From: Prorocentrum cordatum
Lineage: Eukaryota; Sar; Dinophyceae; Prorocentrales; Prorocentraceae
DNA: 64,000 bases
NCBI GenBank assembly: GCA_963575745.1
Contig: CAUYUJ010021059.1
Span: 122,501-186,500, forward strand
Direction of reading: 5' to 3'
Position numbers and translations under genes: made by a program. A model generated the notes under the pieces. That model was given only the letters and a program-made list of their open reading frames with translations, had not been told where the DNA came from and did no database searches. Below, piece after piece: positions 1 through 12,400 of the stretch (within the stretch, counting starts at the first letter, position 1; the number at the start of each line of letters is the position of its first letter).

Positions 1-528
1 TATGGAGGAAAACCGCTGGGACGACAACGAGAAGACGACCATGCAGCACCACGCCGAGACCATCATCTGGGTCGTCTTACCTAGGAGGCAGAGGGGCGCG
101 ACCAACCACCCCCAACGGGAGGAATCGCCAAGATCCTCGTTCTTTTGCTCTACATGGAGGAACAACAAGCTCCAGATGCTCAAGCTCTACGCGCTTGTCG
201 CGCTTAGGAACATCCGCGCTGAACTCCCTATTGAGGACTCCTTCAACATGATTGCGCTTGCCAAAGCCAAGATCCAAAACAGCTTCCCCATTTAGCGACC
301 ATATCAAGGCCCGCCATGAATACAGGAATACATTCAAGGACGCACGAAAGGAATTCTGGCAAGTGTGAAAAACACGACTATGCGTGGCTCTAAGGCGAAA
401 GCCACGTTTTGACAACGGCCTGCCCTCAATGGTAAGGACGTCTCAGGTGAAACGCCCGGCCCGCCCTTCCGACTGCCCTCGGGGTGCGACATGGAGGAGT
501 GATTGATAAGGAAATGGAGTGGAGGTGG
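1..528. other. No recognised gene
   Basis: A 97-codon open frame runs from the left edge to 295 on the plus strand, but I recognise no domain in it and cannot exclude chance. Nothing else is seen before the purine tract that begins near 529. Confidence 0.3.
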
Positions 529-766
529 GGGAGGAGAAGGAGGAGGAGGAGGAGGAGGAGGAGGAAGATGAGGAGCAGGAGGAGGAGGAGGAGCAGGAGG
601 AGGGGGAATGAGGGGGGAAGGGAGGGAGGAGCGAGGGTGGGGCTCGCGCCTGCCAAGCCCCAGGGAGTTGGGCCTCGTGGGTGCCGGCCACGCCCAAGGA
701 GCTTTGCGGCAGGCGCCAGCCCCAACCTTGCGCGCGCCAGCAGGAGGAGGAGGAGGAGGAGGCGAG

Positions 767-797
<31 letters not shown>

Positions 798-908
798 ATG
801 AGGAGGAGCAGGAGGAGGAGGAGGAGGAGGAGGAGGAGGCGAGGAGAGGAAGTGGAGGAGGAAGAGGACGAGGAGGATGCGAGGAGGAGGTGGACCAGGA
901 GGAGGACC
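529..908. repeat. (GGA)n purine tracts
   Basis: Two runs of imperfect GGA repeats, about 529-605 and 741-908, flank some 130 bases of GC-rich sequence. All long frames here are repeat-encoded Arg/Glu/Gly or, on the other strand, Ser/Pro/Leu runs and are not genes. Confidence 0.9.
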
Positions 909-1378
909 CATAATACGGTTGGGAACTTTGGGATAGCGTGTTGCTCCGCCGGTTCTGTCCCACCACGCTTCGGCGCGACAGGCTATATAATTTCCCCATT
1001 TCCAGGCGTCAACGTCCTGAGCCTTTTCGAGCCTCCCGCCCTGCGGAGCGGAGCGAAGCGGTATCCGCTCGCAAGGCATCGCGTGTCGCCGTGGCCGACG
1101 TGGCGACACGCTAATGAAACGTTCCCGACCATCTTTAGAAAAACTAGACGTCGGTTCTTCGCCGTTTTCGGTCTTTGGAGGCCCTCGCTGTGCCCCAGGC
1201 CCGTCGAAAAACGACTCAGGATGAAAAGCCAGTCGCCGGGAAAGGGTCTGAACTTCCAGGGGCACCGCTTATAACAATCGACAATCGAAACACCGGATCT
1301 CTGGGGAGGAGGGGGAGGGGCAGGGGCGATTTTTGGGGAAGGCGGAGGGGGAGTGGAACGCGCTTGGCGCGCCCCCGC
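909..1378. other. No recognised gene; one perfect hairpin
   Basis: GC-rich sequence without a supportable gene. A perfect 10-bp inverted repeat with an 11-base loop lies at 1081-1111. Confidence 0.4.
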
Positions 1379-1398
1379 CTTGCTGCCGCTGCCGCCGC

Positions 1399-1431
<33 letters not shown>

Positions 1432-1445
1432 TACCGCCGCCGCCT

Positions 1446-1494
<49 letters not shown>

Positions 1495-1655
1495 AGTCGT
1501 CGTCGTCGTCGTCGTCGCCATTGTCGTCTTCGCCGCCAAGGCCGCCGTCGCTGGCGCCGTCGTCGGCCGTCGTCATCGTCATCGTCATCGCCGTCGTTGT
1601 CGTCGTCGTCGTCGTCGTCTCCGTCGACGTCGTCGTCGTCGTCGTCGAGGCCCGT
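1379..1655. repeat. (CCG)n and (GTC)n trinucleotide repeats
   Basis: A CCG/GCC tract (1379-1445) passes directly into GTC repeats (1446-1520) and, after a short break, into more GTC/ATC repeats to about 1655. Poly-Val, poly-Asp and poly-Arg frames are by-products. Confidence 0.9.
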
Positions 1656-2844
1656 CCTCACGCGCATTCGCCGCATCGCTACTCGCTTTGGTTTCTTTGC
1701 ATGCGGTGCCGCGTAGCGTGTACCAGGGGTTGCGCAGTCGCAGACGAAAGCCGAGTCCCACCCCCAGCGTCCATCACTCCAGACCTGGCAGGGGCTCGCA
1801 TGGTGGGGGTCTTCTTCGCTCGCGCCCCACTGGCAATTTCGCAGCACCTGCTGGCGTCCTGGACCTTCAGACCCAAATCCTCCTCCTTTCCCTATCTTCC
1901 TCCACCTCCTCCTCCTGCACTTTCTCCTCTTTTCAATTTTGGTTCGACAAACTAGCAGATCTAACCATACATAGGTTTCGAGGATGTCGAGGTTCCCGTC
2001 GGATCCTGGAATTTGCGAGAAGGTGCGCCGTCCCACGAAGTTGACGTACTCAGCGAAATGTGTTGACTTGTGGAATCCATATAGTTTACCCGATTCACGC
2101 TTTGCCACGAAATCCACATCCTTCACTTTTTTTGACTTCGCGCCGCCCCCCAAAACTAGCCGGACGAAGGACCCAACCATATGCAGGTGTGTATACCGCA
2201 ATTGTGATTCACTTTTTCGGTGGTGATCCCTATGAGGCAACGAACCGTGCAAGGGGTGTGCCGAAATGAGTGGCGTGGTACACAACGCGAACGAAAGCGA
2301 TTGATCTGAGTACGTAGGGAGACTGAACGCGGGTGAATCTGAGCGCGAGTGCGTCTGACTGCGAATGAATCTGCGTGCGAGCGAGTCTACGTGCATGAAT
2401 GCGAGTATGACAAAGCATGGTGCCATTGTATATGAACGTCAATCGTTTGAGAATGACTGCCTCTGGGCGCTGGGTGTGGGCGCCGCAAGGAGCTTCCCTG
2501 GGACTCCCCGACGGCATCGCCCGCGCGCCGCGACGCCAATGTCGGCGCGCCCCCCTGCGAGGATCGCGCCCGCTTCCTCCCTTGCTTTGAATCTTTCTTT
2601 GCCCGCGCACTCAAAAGTCCAAGGCTGCGGGCGCAGCGCAGCGCGGAGTCCCCGCGACGCGCGCAGGTCGCCCCGGAGGGGTCCCAGCGACGCGCGCGGG
2701 TCGTCCGCTGCGCGGAGCAAAGAGAGCTAACTCGCTGGCTGATAGCGGGCAAGGCTCTTGCCGCTGGGCAGAGCGACGACGGGCGAGCGAGGGATGGGCA
2801 GAACGCAGCACGGAGTCCCCGCGACGCGCCGAGTCCTTGGACAC
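1656..2844. other. No recognised gene; decayed satellite unit
   Basis: No convincing coding signal. At 2238-2276 there is a single decayed copy of part of the 89-bp unit that forms the array starting at 2845. A 25-base segment at 2637-2661 recurs with one change at 2806-2830, just before the array. Confidence 0.45.
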
Positions 2845-4295
2845 GTGTGAGGGGTGGGCCGAAATGAGTGGCGGGGACGCATGCGGACTGTGCCAGTGGG
2901 ACCTTCGGCGGAGCTCCTGTGGGGCCACGAAACGTGTGAGTGGTGTGCCGAAATGAGTGACGGTGACGCGTGCGGACTGTGCCACCGGGACCTTCGGCGG
3001 AGCTCCTGTGGGGCCACGAAACGCGTGAGGGGTGGGCCGAAATGCGTGGCGGGGACAGATGCGGACTGTGCCACTGGGGCCTTCGGCGGAGCTCCTATGG
3101 GGCCACGAAACGTGTGAGGGGTGGGCCGAAATGAGTGGCGGGGACGCATACGGACTGTGCCACTGGGACCTTCGGCGGAGTTCCTATGGGGCCACGAAGC
3201 GTGTGAGGGGTGTGCCGAAATGAGTGGCGGGGACGCATGCGGACTGTGCCATGGGGACCTTCGGCGGAGCTCCTATGGGTCCACGAAACGTGTGAGGGGT
3301 GTGCCGAAATGTGTGGCGGGGACGCATGCGGACTGTGCCATTGAGACGTTCGGCAGAGCTCCTATGGGGCCACGAAGCGTGTGATGGGGTGGGCCGAAAT
3401 GAGTGGCGGGGACGCATACGGACTGTGCCACTGGGACCTTCGGCGGAGCTCCTATGGGGCCACGGAGCGTGTGAGGGGCGTGCCGAAATGAGTGGCGGTG
3501 ACGCGTGCGGACTCTGCCACCGGGACCGTCGGCGGAGCTCCTATGGGGCCACGAAACGTGTGAGGGGTGGGCCGAAATGAGTCGCGGGGACGCATGCGGA
3601 CTGTGCCATTGGGACCATCGGCGGAGCTCCTGTGGGGCCACGAAACGTGTGAGAGGTGGGCCGGAAATAGTGGCGGGGACGCATGCGGACTGACCACTGG
3701 GACCTTCGGCGGAGCCCTCATGGGGCCACGAAACGTGTGAAGGGGTGGGCCGGAATGAATGGTGGGGACGCATGCGGACCGTGCCACTGGGACCGTCGGC
3801 GGAGCTCCTATGGGGCCACGAAGCGTGTGAGGGGTGGGCCGAAATGAGTGGCGGGGACGCATACGGACTGTGCCACTGGGACCTTCGGCGGAGCTCCTAT
3901 GTGGCCAGGAAGCGTGTGAACGGTGGGCCGAAATGAATGGCGGGGACGCGTGCGGACTGTGCCACCGAGGCCGTCGGCGGATCCCTTATGGGGCATCGAA
4001 ACGTGTGAGGGGTGGGCCGAATTGAGTGGCGGGGACGCACGCGGACTGTGCCATCGGGACCGTCGGCGGAGCTCCTGTGGGGCCACGAAACGTGTGAGGG
4101 GTGTGCCGACATGTGTGGCGGGGACGCATGCGGACTGTGCCACTGGGACCTTTGGCTGAGCCCTATATGGGGCCACGAAACGTGTGAGGGGTGGGCCGAA
4201 ATGTGTGGCGGGGACGCATGCGGACTGTGCCACTGGGACCGTCGGCAGAGTTCCTATGGGGCCACGAAGCGCGTGAGGGGTGTGCCGAAATGAGG
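2845..4295. repeat. 89-bp satellite array, about 16 copies
   Basis: Successive units keep an 89-base period; for example the same GGGCCGAAATGAGTGGCGGG core recurs at steps of exactly 89. Copies differ by scattered substitutions and by rare 1-base indels. Because 89 is not a multiple of three, each unit is read in a new frame, so overlapping open frames appear on both strands. These are repeat artefacts. The array passes directly into a GAT repeat at its right end. Confidence 0.95.
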
Positions 4296-4302
4296 GGCGG
4301 GG

Positions 4303-4313
4303 ACGATGATGAC

Positions 4314-4353
<40 letters not shown>

Positions 4354-4506
4354 GTGATGGTGATGATGATGTTGCTGCTGATGATGTTGATGATGCGGAT
4401 GATGGTGTAATGATGATGATGAGGATGCTGCTGATGCTGCTGATGCTGTTGCTGTTGCTGTTGTTGATGATAATGATGATGATGATGATGCTGATGATGA
4501 TGATGG

Positions 4507-4542
<36 letters not shown>

Positions 4543-4545
4543 GAG
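4303..4545. repeat. (GAT)n microsatellite
   Basis: Imperfect GAT/ATG repeats with GTT and GCT variants start immediately after the last 89-bp satellite unit and end in a short GAG/AGG tract near 4590. Confidence 0.95.
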
Positions 4546-4599
4546 GAGGGGAGGAGGGAAGAGGAAGGAGAAGGAGGAGGAGGAAACGCGGGGCGCTGT

Positions 4600-5879
4600 T
4601 TCTTCAAAGCGAGGACCCAACACCACATGATGGTTAGGAAATACGAAGTTCGCGTCGGACTGAACATGGTACACAGTTTCTGCGAACTCCACGGCGGCGC
4701 GCCTTTAACTGCAGAGCAAGAAGGTAGCTCTGTAGTTACATCAGAACACGCTGTCACATCCTCGCGATGCCTGCGCTTTGCCTGCCGGATTCACGAAATT
4801 CACAAACGTTCGTGACAGTTGTGTAATTCGCGTATTCTTTCGTAGCGCGTGAATTCCTTCAACCGCTTTGCGCTATTCCGCCGACCCCCAGACGAGGATA
4901 TGTGCGGCTTCCGATTTCGTGTGTGTGTGTGTGTGCGTGTGTGCTTGTGTGTGCGTGTGCTGTTTGATATTTCCTGTCGTGCTGTCTGCGTGTAGTGGTT
5001 GCTGATTAATCTCCTCTTCCTCAGTATGTGTTGCGGTGCTTCTTGGGGGCCTGCTGGAGGCGTAGGGGGCATCATCTTGGAGTTTCGAGGCTTCCGAGGG
5101 CTTCTGTACCCTCCCTGCTGCCCCCCACCTCTGGGCGGGCCCGGGGGAAGCAGGGCATGGATAGAAGCACGCGGCGCTGGTGGCCAGAATTCTATCCATG
5201 CCCCCGCTCTGGCCTCTCGCTGGGTCGGGACGTGAGCATGGGGCATGGGTAAACTGTCGATCGCCTAGGAGAGAAGGGGGAAAAGGGGAAGAAAGCAGAG
5301 GAAAGGGAGGAGAGGGGATGGATGTACTAAAGCGTTGTGAGTGCATATCCCCATGATCCGAACGACCATTCCTGTCATCGGGCTCCTCCGCCCCTGCCTT
5401 CCTGTGTCGCGGCAAGAGAACACGTCGATCGCCCAGGAGCGAGCGAGTGGACGCCCGCCGCCCCCAGGCGCTGGGCGCCGCCGGGGCCGCCGCCCACGCC
5501 GGGCCGAGCGGCACCGGGGCCGCCAGCCACCGTGGTCACGGCGCCGCCGGCCTCGACGAGGCCGCGCCCGCCCCTGGGGAGCAGGAGGTCCTCATGCCCG
5601 GAGCTTCCTCTGCTCGCTTCGTGGACCGTTCTCTTTGTCTCCCCTCTCTTCTCTTGGTGTTTGTCCTGCCTTTCCCCAGCGCCGGCTCGGGGTGGGTGTT
5701 GAGGGCATCGGGGCGATCGCTAGACACCTTCCGCACCACTGAGCCACCGAGTCCTCATCGCCAGATCTCCAATGACACGATTTTTGCTCCCCAGCCTTGC
5801 GGAGGGGTTCCCGTTGTGTGTCCCCCTGAGGGAGGTCCGGGGGTGTACCCCTCGAATGTTCTTGGCCCCAGGCACGGGC
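4600..5879. other. No recognised gene; (TG)n tract
   Basis: Mixed sequence with a TG dinucleotide tract at 4918-4962. I see no recognisable protein domain or RNA gene. GC-rich open frames between 5340 and 5740 have no supporting motif. Confidence 0.4.
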
Positions 5880-6845
5880 GAGAGAACGGCAGAAGGCGGC
5901 CGAAGACGGTGGAAGTCGGCCACAACTTGCAGTTGCGGCTTCGGGCGAGCTTCCAAGAGGCGGCCCAGGAGGGCCCCAAGACAACCCAGGAGCGCTCACA
6001 GAGCCCCCAAGATTACTTCAAGACGGCCCTGGAGGCCCCCAAGACGCCCCGAGAGGGTTCCAAGAGTGCCCCCAAGAGCCCTCAGCCGTTTCATTCCTTG
6101 AGGTAAACGCGCATGTTTAGAGTATTTGGCTTATGACAGCGTCCAAGAGGACCCAATGCCCACCTAGATCGAATCGCCCCAAGACGACCCACGAGACCTC
6201 CAAGAGGGCCCAAGGAGAGCCCAAGACGCCAGCAGAACCCAGCGGAAGACGGCAGAAAACGACGGAAGATGGCCGTACATTTGCGGTTGCGGCCTCGGGC
6301 GCGCTTCAAGAGGCCTTGGAGAACCCCAAGACTACCAAAAAGCGCTCAAAGAGCCTTCAAGACAGCTTCAAGACGGCCCCAGATGCCCCCCAGATGCCCC
6401 AAGAGGCCCTCAGCAGGACCCCGAAGAGGCGTAAATCATGCCACTCCTTTGGGAAAACGTGTGTTTTTAGCCTGCTCCCCTTATGGTCTTCACAGCGTGC
6501 ACGACGGCTCAAGAGGCCCCCAAGGTCGGCCCAAGACTTCCCAAGAGCCCCAAGGCGAGCCCGCAGACTGTTCACGAGGCCGGCGGACGACTGCAGATGT
6601 CTGCAGAAGATGGCCGTGAATTTGCAGTTGCGGCCTCGGGCGTGCTTCAAGAGGCCCTGGAGAACCCCAAGACGACTCAAGAAGAGTGCTCGAAGAGCCC
6701 TCAAGATAGCTTCAAGACGGCCCGAGATGCCCCCAGAGATGCCCCAAGCGGCTACCAAGAGGACCCCGAAGAGGCGTAAGTCATGCCATTCCTTTGGGAA
6801 AACGTGAGTTTTTAGCCTGCTCTCCTTATGGTCTTCACAGCGTCC
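5880..6845. repeat. Tandem repeat of about 345 bp with intron-like spacers, 3 copies
   Basis: The TTGCRGTTGCGGC core recurs at about 5927, 6281 and 6622, giving periods near 354 and 341. Each unit has a CAAGA-rich part followed by a short spacer. The spacers look like small introns: 6103-6139 (37 nt), 6431-6495 (65 nt) and 6776-6840 (65 nt), each GT...CAG and followed by CGTSC. The third donor is a perfect GTAAGT. Whether the CAAGA-rich parts are translated is unknown. Confidence 0.7.
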
Positions 6846-7200
6846 ACGACGGCTCAAGAGGCTCCCAAGGTCGGCCCAAGACTGCCCAATAGGGCCTCAA
6901 GAGAGCCCGCAGAAAGTCCAAGAGGGCTCGAAGACAGTTTAAGAGAGCCCCAAGACAGCCCAAGAGAGGCCCCAGAGGTCTCCCAAAGGCTCCCAAGAGA
7001 ACCCCAAGATCGGCCCAAGACCGCCCAAGAGGTGCTCAAGAGCCCGAAGACAGTCCAAGAGACTCCAGAGGGCTCCAAAAGGCTCCAAAGAGAACACTGA
7101 GAGCGCCACAGAAGCCCCAGTGAGGGTTCAAGAAATCCCCCAGAGCGCCACAAGACTGCCCCAGCCCCCCAAGATGGCCCACGAGGGCCCTAGGCAGCCC
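6846..7200. repeat. Degenerate CCCAAGAGRGCC repeat
   Basis: Loose tandem repetition of 9-15 base CAAGAG-containing units continues from the 345-bp repeat. Similar sequence is found in either orientation at 17.0, 18.0, 20.7, 60.3, 61.2 and 62.7-63.8 kb. Confidence 0.7.
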
Positions 7201-8024
7201 AGACGGGCCCGAGTCCCTTCTCGTCCTACTTCACTCTCTTTTCTCTCTTCCCCGTCCCGTGCCTCCTTACCCTCTTCAGGAACCCCGTCGAGGCATCAAT
7301 CAGGCAAGGCTTCATGCATGAAGCGGGCAACGCGGGAATGAACATACGACTTCCTGTTTCCAGCTCTGTCATGGCAACCCTCTGTCTCACAAGTCAGGCC
7401 CGCCGTCAGGGAACCCTGAGAAGCCTCACTGGTCTTTCGAGCACCTCCTCCGATGCGTCCGAAGCGCAGCCCACAGGCTCCCCAGAGGCCCCTGAACGGC
7501 CCCACTTCGCACGTGCCCAACGTGCAGTCCAGAAACTCAGCCGCACAGCAAAAAACCTCGGGTGACCACAGCGATTGCACGAGCTTCCAAGACGGCCTTT
7601 CACACAGCAATGAGCGACCTACTTCGGCCCTCGAATCGAATCACACAATGCGGACACGCACATTGCACTAAGGTCGGGGTTCGTGGCCTTATCAGGTGCC
7701 ACAGGTGTTGTTTTCCGCCTATTTTTCTGCCCCCGGGGGCCGTCGGCACACGTGCATCCGGGACGAACAACTCCCATAGGGGGGATTCGGTGGGGACATC
7801 TGGGGCCGCGGATGACACGAAATCATATCGGTGGACGCCAGGGCTCGGGGGACGTCAGCTCGACACACTGATCCTGGGCGGGGCGGTCCTGGGCCCAGGA
7901 TGGGCCTGACCAGGATCTGGGACCAGCGAGGTGGTCAGTTGACGTACCCCGGCTCCTCCTCTTCGTCGCCTTCGGGAGGGGAGTGGGTGGGTGAAAAGAC
8001 CCCTGTCGCTCCTCATCATTCCTC
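7201..8024. other. No recognised gene
   Basis: Unique GC-rich sequence. I could not assign a product to any frame. Confidence 0.35.
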
Positions 8025-8690
8025 CTCCTCCTCCTCCTCCTCCTCCTTCTCCTCTCCCTCCTCCTCCTCCTCCTCCTCCGCCCTCCTCCCTTTTCAGGCT
8101 GGGGCCAGCGGAATCGTAGCATATCTCCGTCCGCGAGGCTCTCGAGACGCACTCGTGAGCCCAGGGGCCGCTTGCTGTCCAGTCCAACCTCCTCTTCCTC
8201 ACGCCCACGTTCGCGCCGTGGCGTCTCTGGTCGCGGCGCAGGAAGGAGGGAGGTCTCCAGCAAAGACTCCGCGCGCCTGGGCCAGTCCGGAGAGAGACCA
8301 CGCCCCTCGTGTCGGACGGGGGACTGGGGCGAGAGTTTATGCCATTCCGTGCTGACGGCGATGCCGGCCTCGTCTTCGTCAGCCTTCTGCCTCCTCCAGC
8401 TTTCTCCTCCGATCTTCTCACGCTCGCTCTTACGCAGTCGTGCCTCTGGTCCGTCTTGGCGGGCCGCGGCCGCGGGGCCAGAACAATAATTCTACTGCGC
8501 GCTCGGCGCGAGTTTTGCCGCGCGTGCTCTCCTCATTCGCCTTCTTCTCCTCCTCCTCATCCTCTGTCGCCTCCTCCTCCTCCTCCTCCTCCTCCTCCTC
8601 GTCCTTCTCCTCCTTCGCCTCCTCCTTCGCCGCCTGCTCTGTCGCCTCGCCCTCTTTCTCAACCTCCTCTGTCGCCTCTTTCGCCTCCTG
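8025..8690. repeat. (CTC)n pyrimidine tracts
   Basis: Short CCT/CTC repeats at about 8025-8095 and 8535-8690 with unassigned sequence between them. Confidence 0.8.
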
Positions 8691-8756
8691 CCGCTTTGGG
8701 GCTTCTGCTTAGGTCAGGACCGATTGCCCAGCGTGCCGCGCCGCCGGTTTTGACCG

Positions 8757-8872
8757 TGAAGCGAGGGGTGGTTTTGCCGGCAGAAGGCTGGCGGAAGGCT
8801 GGCGGAAGTACGCTGAATCGCCGCCCCAAGAGATGACAAGTTTGGAGGTTGAGGGATCGGGCCATATGTAGT
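8757..8872 (+). repeat. Dispersed repeat R2, copy 1
   Basis: A block of about 115 bp shares order and sequence with 14910-15012, including a GGCGGAAGGCTGGCGGAAG-type stretch and the ending GATCGGGCCATATG. Function unknown. Confidence 0.6.
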
Positions 8873-8884
8873 CAGGCGGGGTAG

Positions 8885-9175
8885 CTCATGCCATTGCCGC
8901 CAGGGTTCATGGGTGATTGCGCGCGCCGCACACGCCCGCATTACTGCACGCTCTCGGACAGGTCGCGTGGTATGTGCCGCCGGAAGTCAAAAGCTATCTC
9001 TATCATCACCACTCTTTCTCGTCCACTGCCATCAACAATCTTGCAGTGGACCTATACGGGGCGTTCCAGAAAGGGCCTCGCCTTCGAGAGGTCGAAGAAG
9101 TTGCCTTTTCCTTTTCTGCGGAAGGCGGCGGAAGGCCGGCGGAAGCAGGCGGAAGTAAAACGAAGCCTCGGCGGC
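8885..9175 (+). repeat. Dispersed repeat R1, copy 1
   Basis: About 290 bp closely matches 16102-16405. Shared landmarks are GGTTCATGGGTGA-like sequence, the exact CCACTGCCATCAACAATCTT, GGGGCGTTCCAGAAAGGGCC and a GGCGGAAGGCGGCGG tail. R1 directly follows R2 here, as an R2-like block also precedes the other R1 copy by about 1.1 kb. Confidence 0.8.
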
Positions 9176-9441
9176 TCAGGATCGTTCAGCTCATCAGGTG
9201 AGCTCAGGGTCGCAATTCCCTGACCAGCTTCCTTACGTTAAGCAGCCATGTACCCGTGCGTTCTACTTAGTTGCAATGGCTGCTGAGGAGGGCTCTCGCT
9301 GGCGAGGCGAGCGTTGCGGCGTTGCCCGTCGCCGCAGGACCGCAGACAGACGTTCAAGACGCTTTCTCGCGGGAACAAGGGCGTATGGGGGAGAAGCGCG
9401 CCCTGCGAAGGGCGCTCCGGCGGATTCAAGTTTTCGGGTAG

Positions 9442-12400
9442 GTGTGGTATCGCGGACGTCAGTACACACGTGCTTCAGCAGCCACGCTTGCCCCCCCGTC
9501 TTCATCACAGATTAGCATTCCTCCTCGCACCAGGACCACGCCCTCTGCTTCCTCCCCCTCTGCCCCCGGCTCTCTTCGACAGGCCAGGCAGCGACGACGT
9601 CAGCAACTTATTAAACTTTGGAGCTTCAACGTCGAAAGCTTGCGGTCGTTGGATAGACTCGGACAACTTCTTCGTTTAGCGAAAAGCTCTGGAGTTGCCA
9701 TCTTTTGCATGCAAGGTACCCAATTAGAGAATCCTGGATGTTGGAAATCCGAAGGGTTCCAGGTCGTGTCACTGCCTCGCACGGGTTCTCGGGGACGTGA
9801 CGGCTGTCTTATCGCATTCTGTCTCCGTTCCTTTGCATCAGCGGAGCTCCGGTGCCAACATGTTTGGATGCCTGGCCGCCTATTGGGGATCCGACTGCGC
9901 CGAGCAGGACGCCGAGCTCGAGACATTTACGTGTTATGCGGATATTCGCCCACTAACGAACCCCCTCGCCCGCGAGTCGACCAAGACCCCCAGGAGGTTC
10001 AGGACGCTCACTACCGGGTGCAGGATAGTTTCTGGCTCAACTGCAGCAAGGCCGTCAGCAGTGTCCCTCAGAGGTGTTCTTTAGTGTTGTGCCTCGATGC
10101 GAACGCCACGGTTAGCCCGAACCTTCCCCATGTAGGTGATGCTGGAGTCAAACGGCACGACCGTCGCACCAATGCGAATGGTTTAAAGTTTCTAAATTTG
10201 TTGCAGGAGCACGAGCTTAAAGCCTTGAACACATTTGGAAAGAGGTCACGTTTTTCGGGGACATGGAAACATACGGTAGGAGATGGATGGAATATCTTGG
10301 ATTACGTCTGTACCAGGTTTTCGGGGACTTATGGATTCAGCGCCAAGCCGTTGAAAGAGCTCCCCGTCAACTTAGGTGGCTACCGGGACCATCGCCCTTT
10401 GGAGGCGCGCTTGTATGTAGGTTTACGTTGTCGTCGAATTGTCCCTCCCAGGCCGCTGCGTTGGAATCGAGATTTACTTGCACACGACCTTCGTACCGCT
10501 CGGGACCTGGCTCTCGGAGATGATAGCCGTGCATCGCTTCCTCCTGCTCGCGTTACTGCTTTTCGTGATCGCCTCGGGGCTCTGATTCAGTCCAAAGGTT
10601 TGAACGGCGACTGGTCTGAAATTTGCGGGCCTGGCCTGCGCTATCCTGACACCGATTGTTATTTCAACGCCTTGGAGGGTGTTGTCGTTGATTCGGCCAT
10701 CGATCTCTATGCCACCCCTCCCGACACCGCCCACGCCAGAGCGTACTCAGCCAGTACACTTTCGTTGGTGGCGGCAAAGCAGCAAGTTCAGCGCCAGCTG
10801 GCATCAATTTCCTCCACCACCTCCTGGCTTGGTAAGCACTTACTACACACGTACAATAATTTCGCCACAGTGGCGAAACGAGCGGTCCGCTCGGAGCGCC
10901 GAGCGGAGTTGTCCCGCGTGGCAAGCGAGGCCGAATCTGCTAATTCTCACGGAAACTTGCGACGCTGCTATGCAATTGTCCGTCGTCTCGCCCCGAAGCC
11001 GAACCCGCCGACGGTCAGCGTGTTGAACCCAAGTACTGGTTTACCTAGTTTCGACGACGATGAAGATCAGGAGGTACGAGCCAAGGCTTTGTCTGATATT
11101 TTCCAGGCCGAGGAGGTGCCCCTATCCTTCAAGGCTCAGCCTTACCCCCTGGATGCCCCCGATCTTTCTCGCATCATGGATTTCTCAGCGCTGGAGGTCC
11201 GAAAGGCCATCGCAAAGCTGCCGAATCACAAGAGTGGTCCTGTCTTGAAATGGTCCCCTAACCCCGACCGTGCTGAACCTGAAGGTGCTGTCGCTGAACT
11301 TTGGAAGCTCGGGATGGACTTTGTAGCCGAACCGCTGTGCCAAGTATTTCAGGCTTCGCTTGCCCATGCCCGTTGCCCCCAACGTTTCAAGAACGGGGAG
11401 GTGATCAGTTTACGTAAGCCCAAGGGGGACGGCACGAACGCCCGGGATCATTATCGAACTCTGAACCTCATTGGCCACGCTGGTAAGGTCTATTCGAAAG
11501 TTACGTGCATGCCCGGACTTCGCAGCATCACTCCCAAAGTCTCGCACACGCAGTACGGGGCCATCGCTGGGCGGTCGACTCGTGACGCCATCGCACTTGT
11601 TGATGAAATTCTTCGACGGTTCAACTTGTCTGGCAGACGTACAAGACGCCCCGCTAGACTACTCGTAGCTGTTTTGTTGGATCTTGAAAAGGCCTTCGAT
11701 TTGCTCGACAGGGAGGGGATCTGGATGGCTCTCCAGAGGCTAGCGCTATCTCGAAACATGGCCTTGGCGGTGGAGGAGCTCCACGACTGCACTTGTTATG
11801 TTTTACGGGACACTAAGACTGGTCGTCCGTGTCGTTGCTTGAGGGTCGGGAAGGGCGTTCGTCAAGGCAGTGTTGAAGGACCTGCCCTTTTTATCTGCCT
11901 GTACGACAGCATATTGGCAGACGTCCACACCCACTTCGAGGACTCCGAGTTCCCTGTACTCAGGGCCTTCTTTGACCCAGCATTCGAAGTTTATCGTAAC
12001 GAACACCCTTTCGGAGATGAGGAAGAGGGGGCAAGCTGCATTGACGTTTCCCTGGTTGCTTTTGTCGATGATTTGCTGTCCTTTTCCGTCTTGGAGGATT
12101 TTGGTGCCGTCAATCGTTTCCTTGATGTTCTCGTGCACGAGCTGACGGAAGGCAATCTCACCGTGAACGTGGCCAAAACTGATTTGCTCATTGCTGCCTC
12201 TGGTCAGGGATGCCGGGCTTTGCTTCGGAACATCAAGCAGCAGCATACTGGTGTGGTTCACGGGCACGACGATCAAGCTGTGTCTGTTCATGCTCAACCC
12301 TCTGTTCGGTATCTTGGGGTGCGGCTGCGTGCGGACGGCTCAATGGCTGAAGAGATCTCGAGTCGTTTACGTTCGGCTACTGTTGCTCATGGGCGTCTCT

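Noticed and set aside
2854-4293. Chains of 60-90 codon frames at 89-bp steps resembling a protein family
   Set aside because: Produced by the satellite period. No start context or flanking gene structure.
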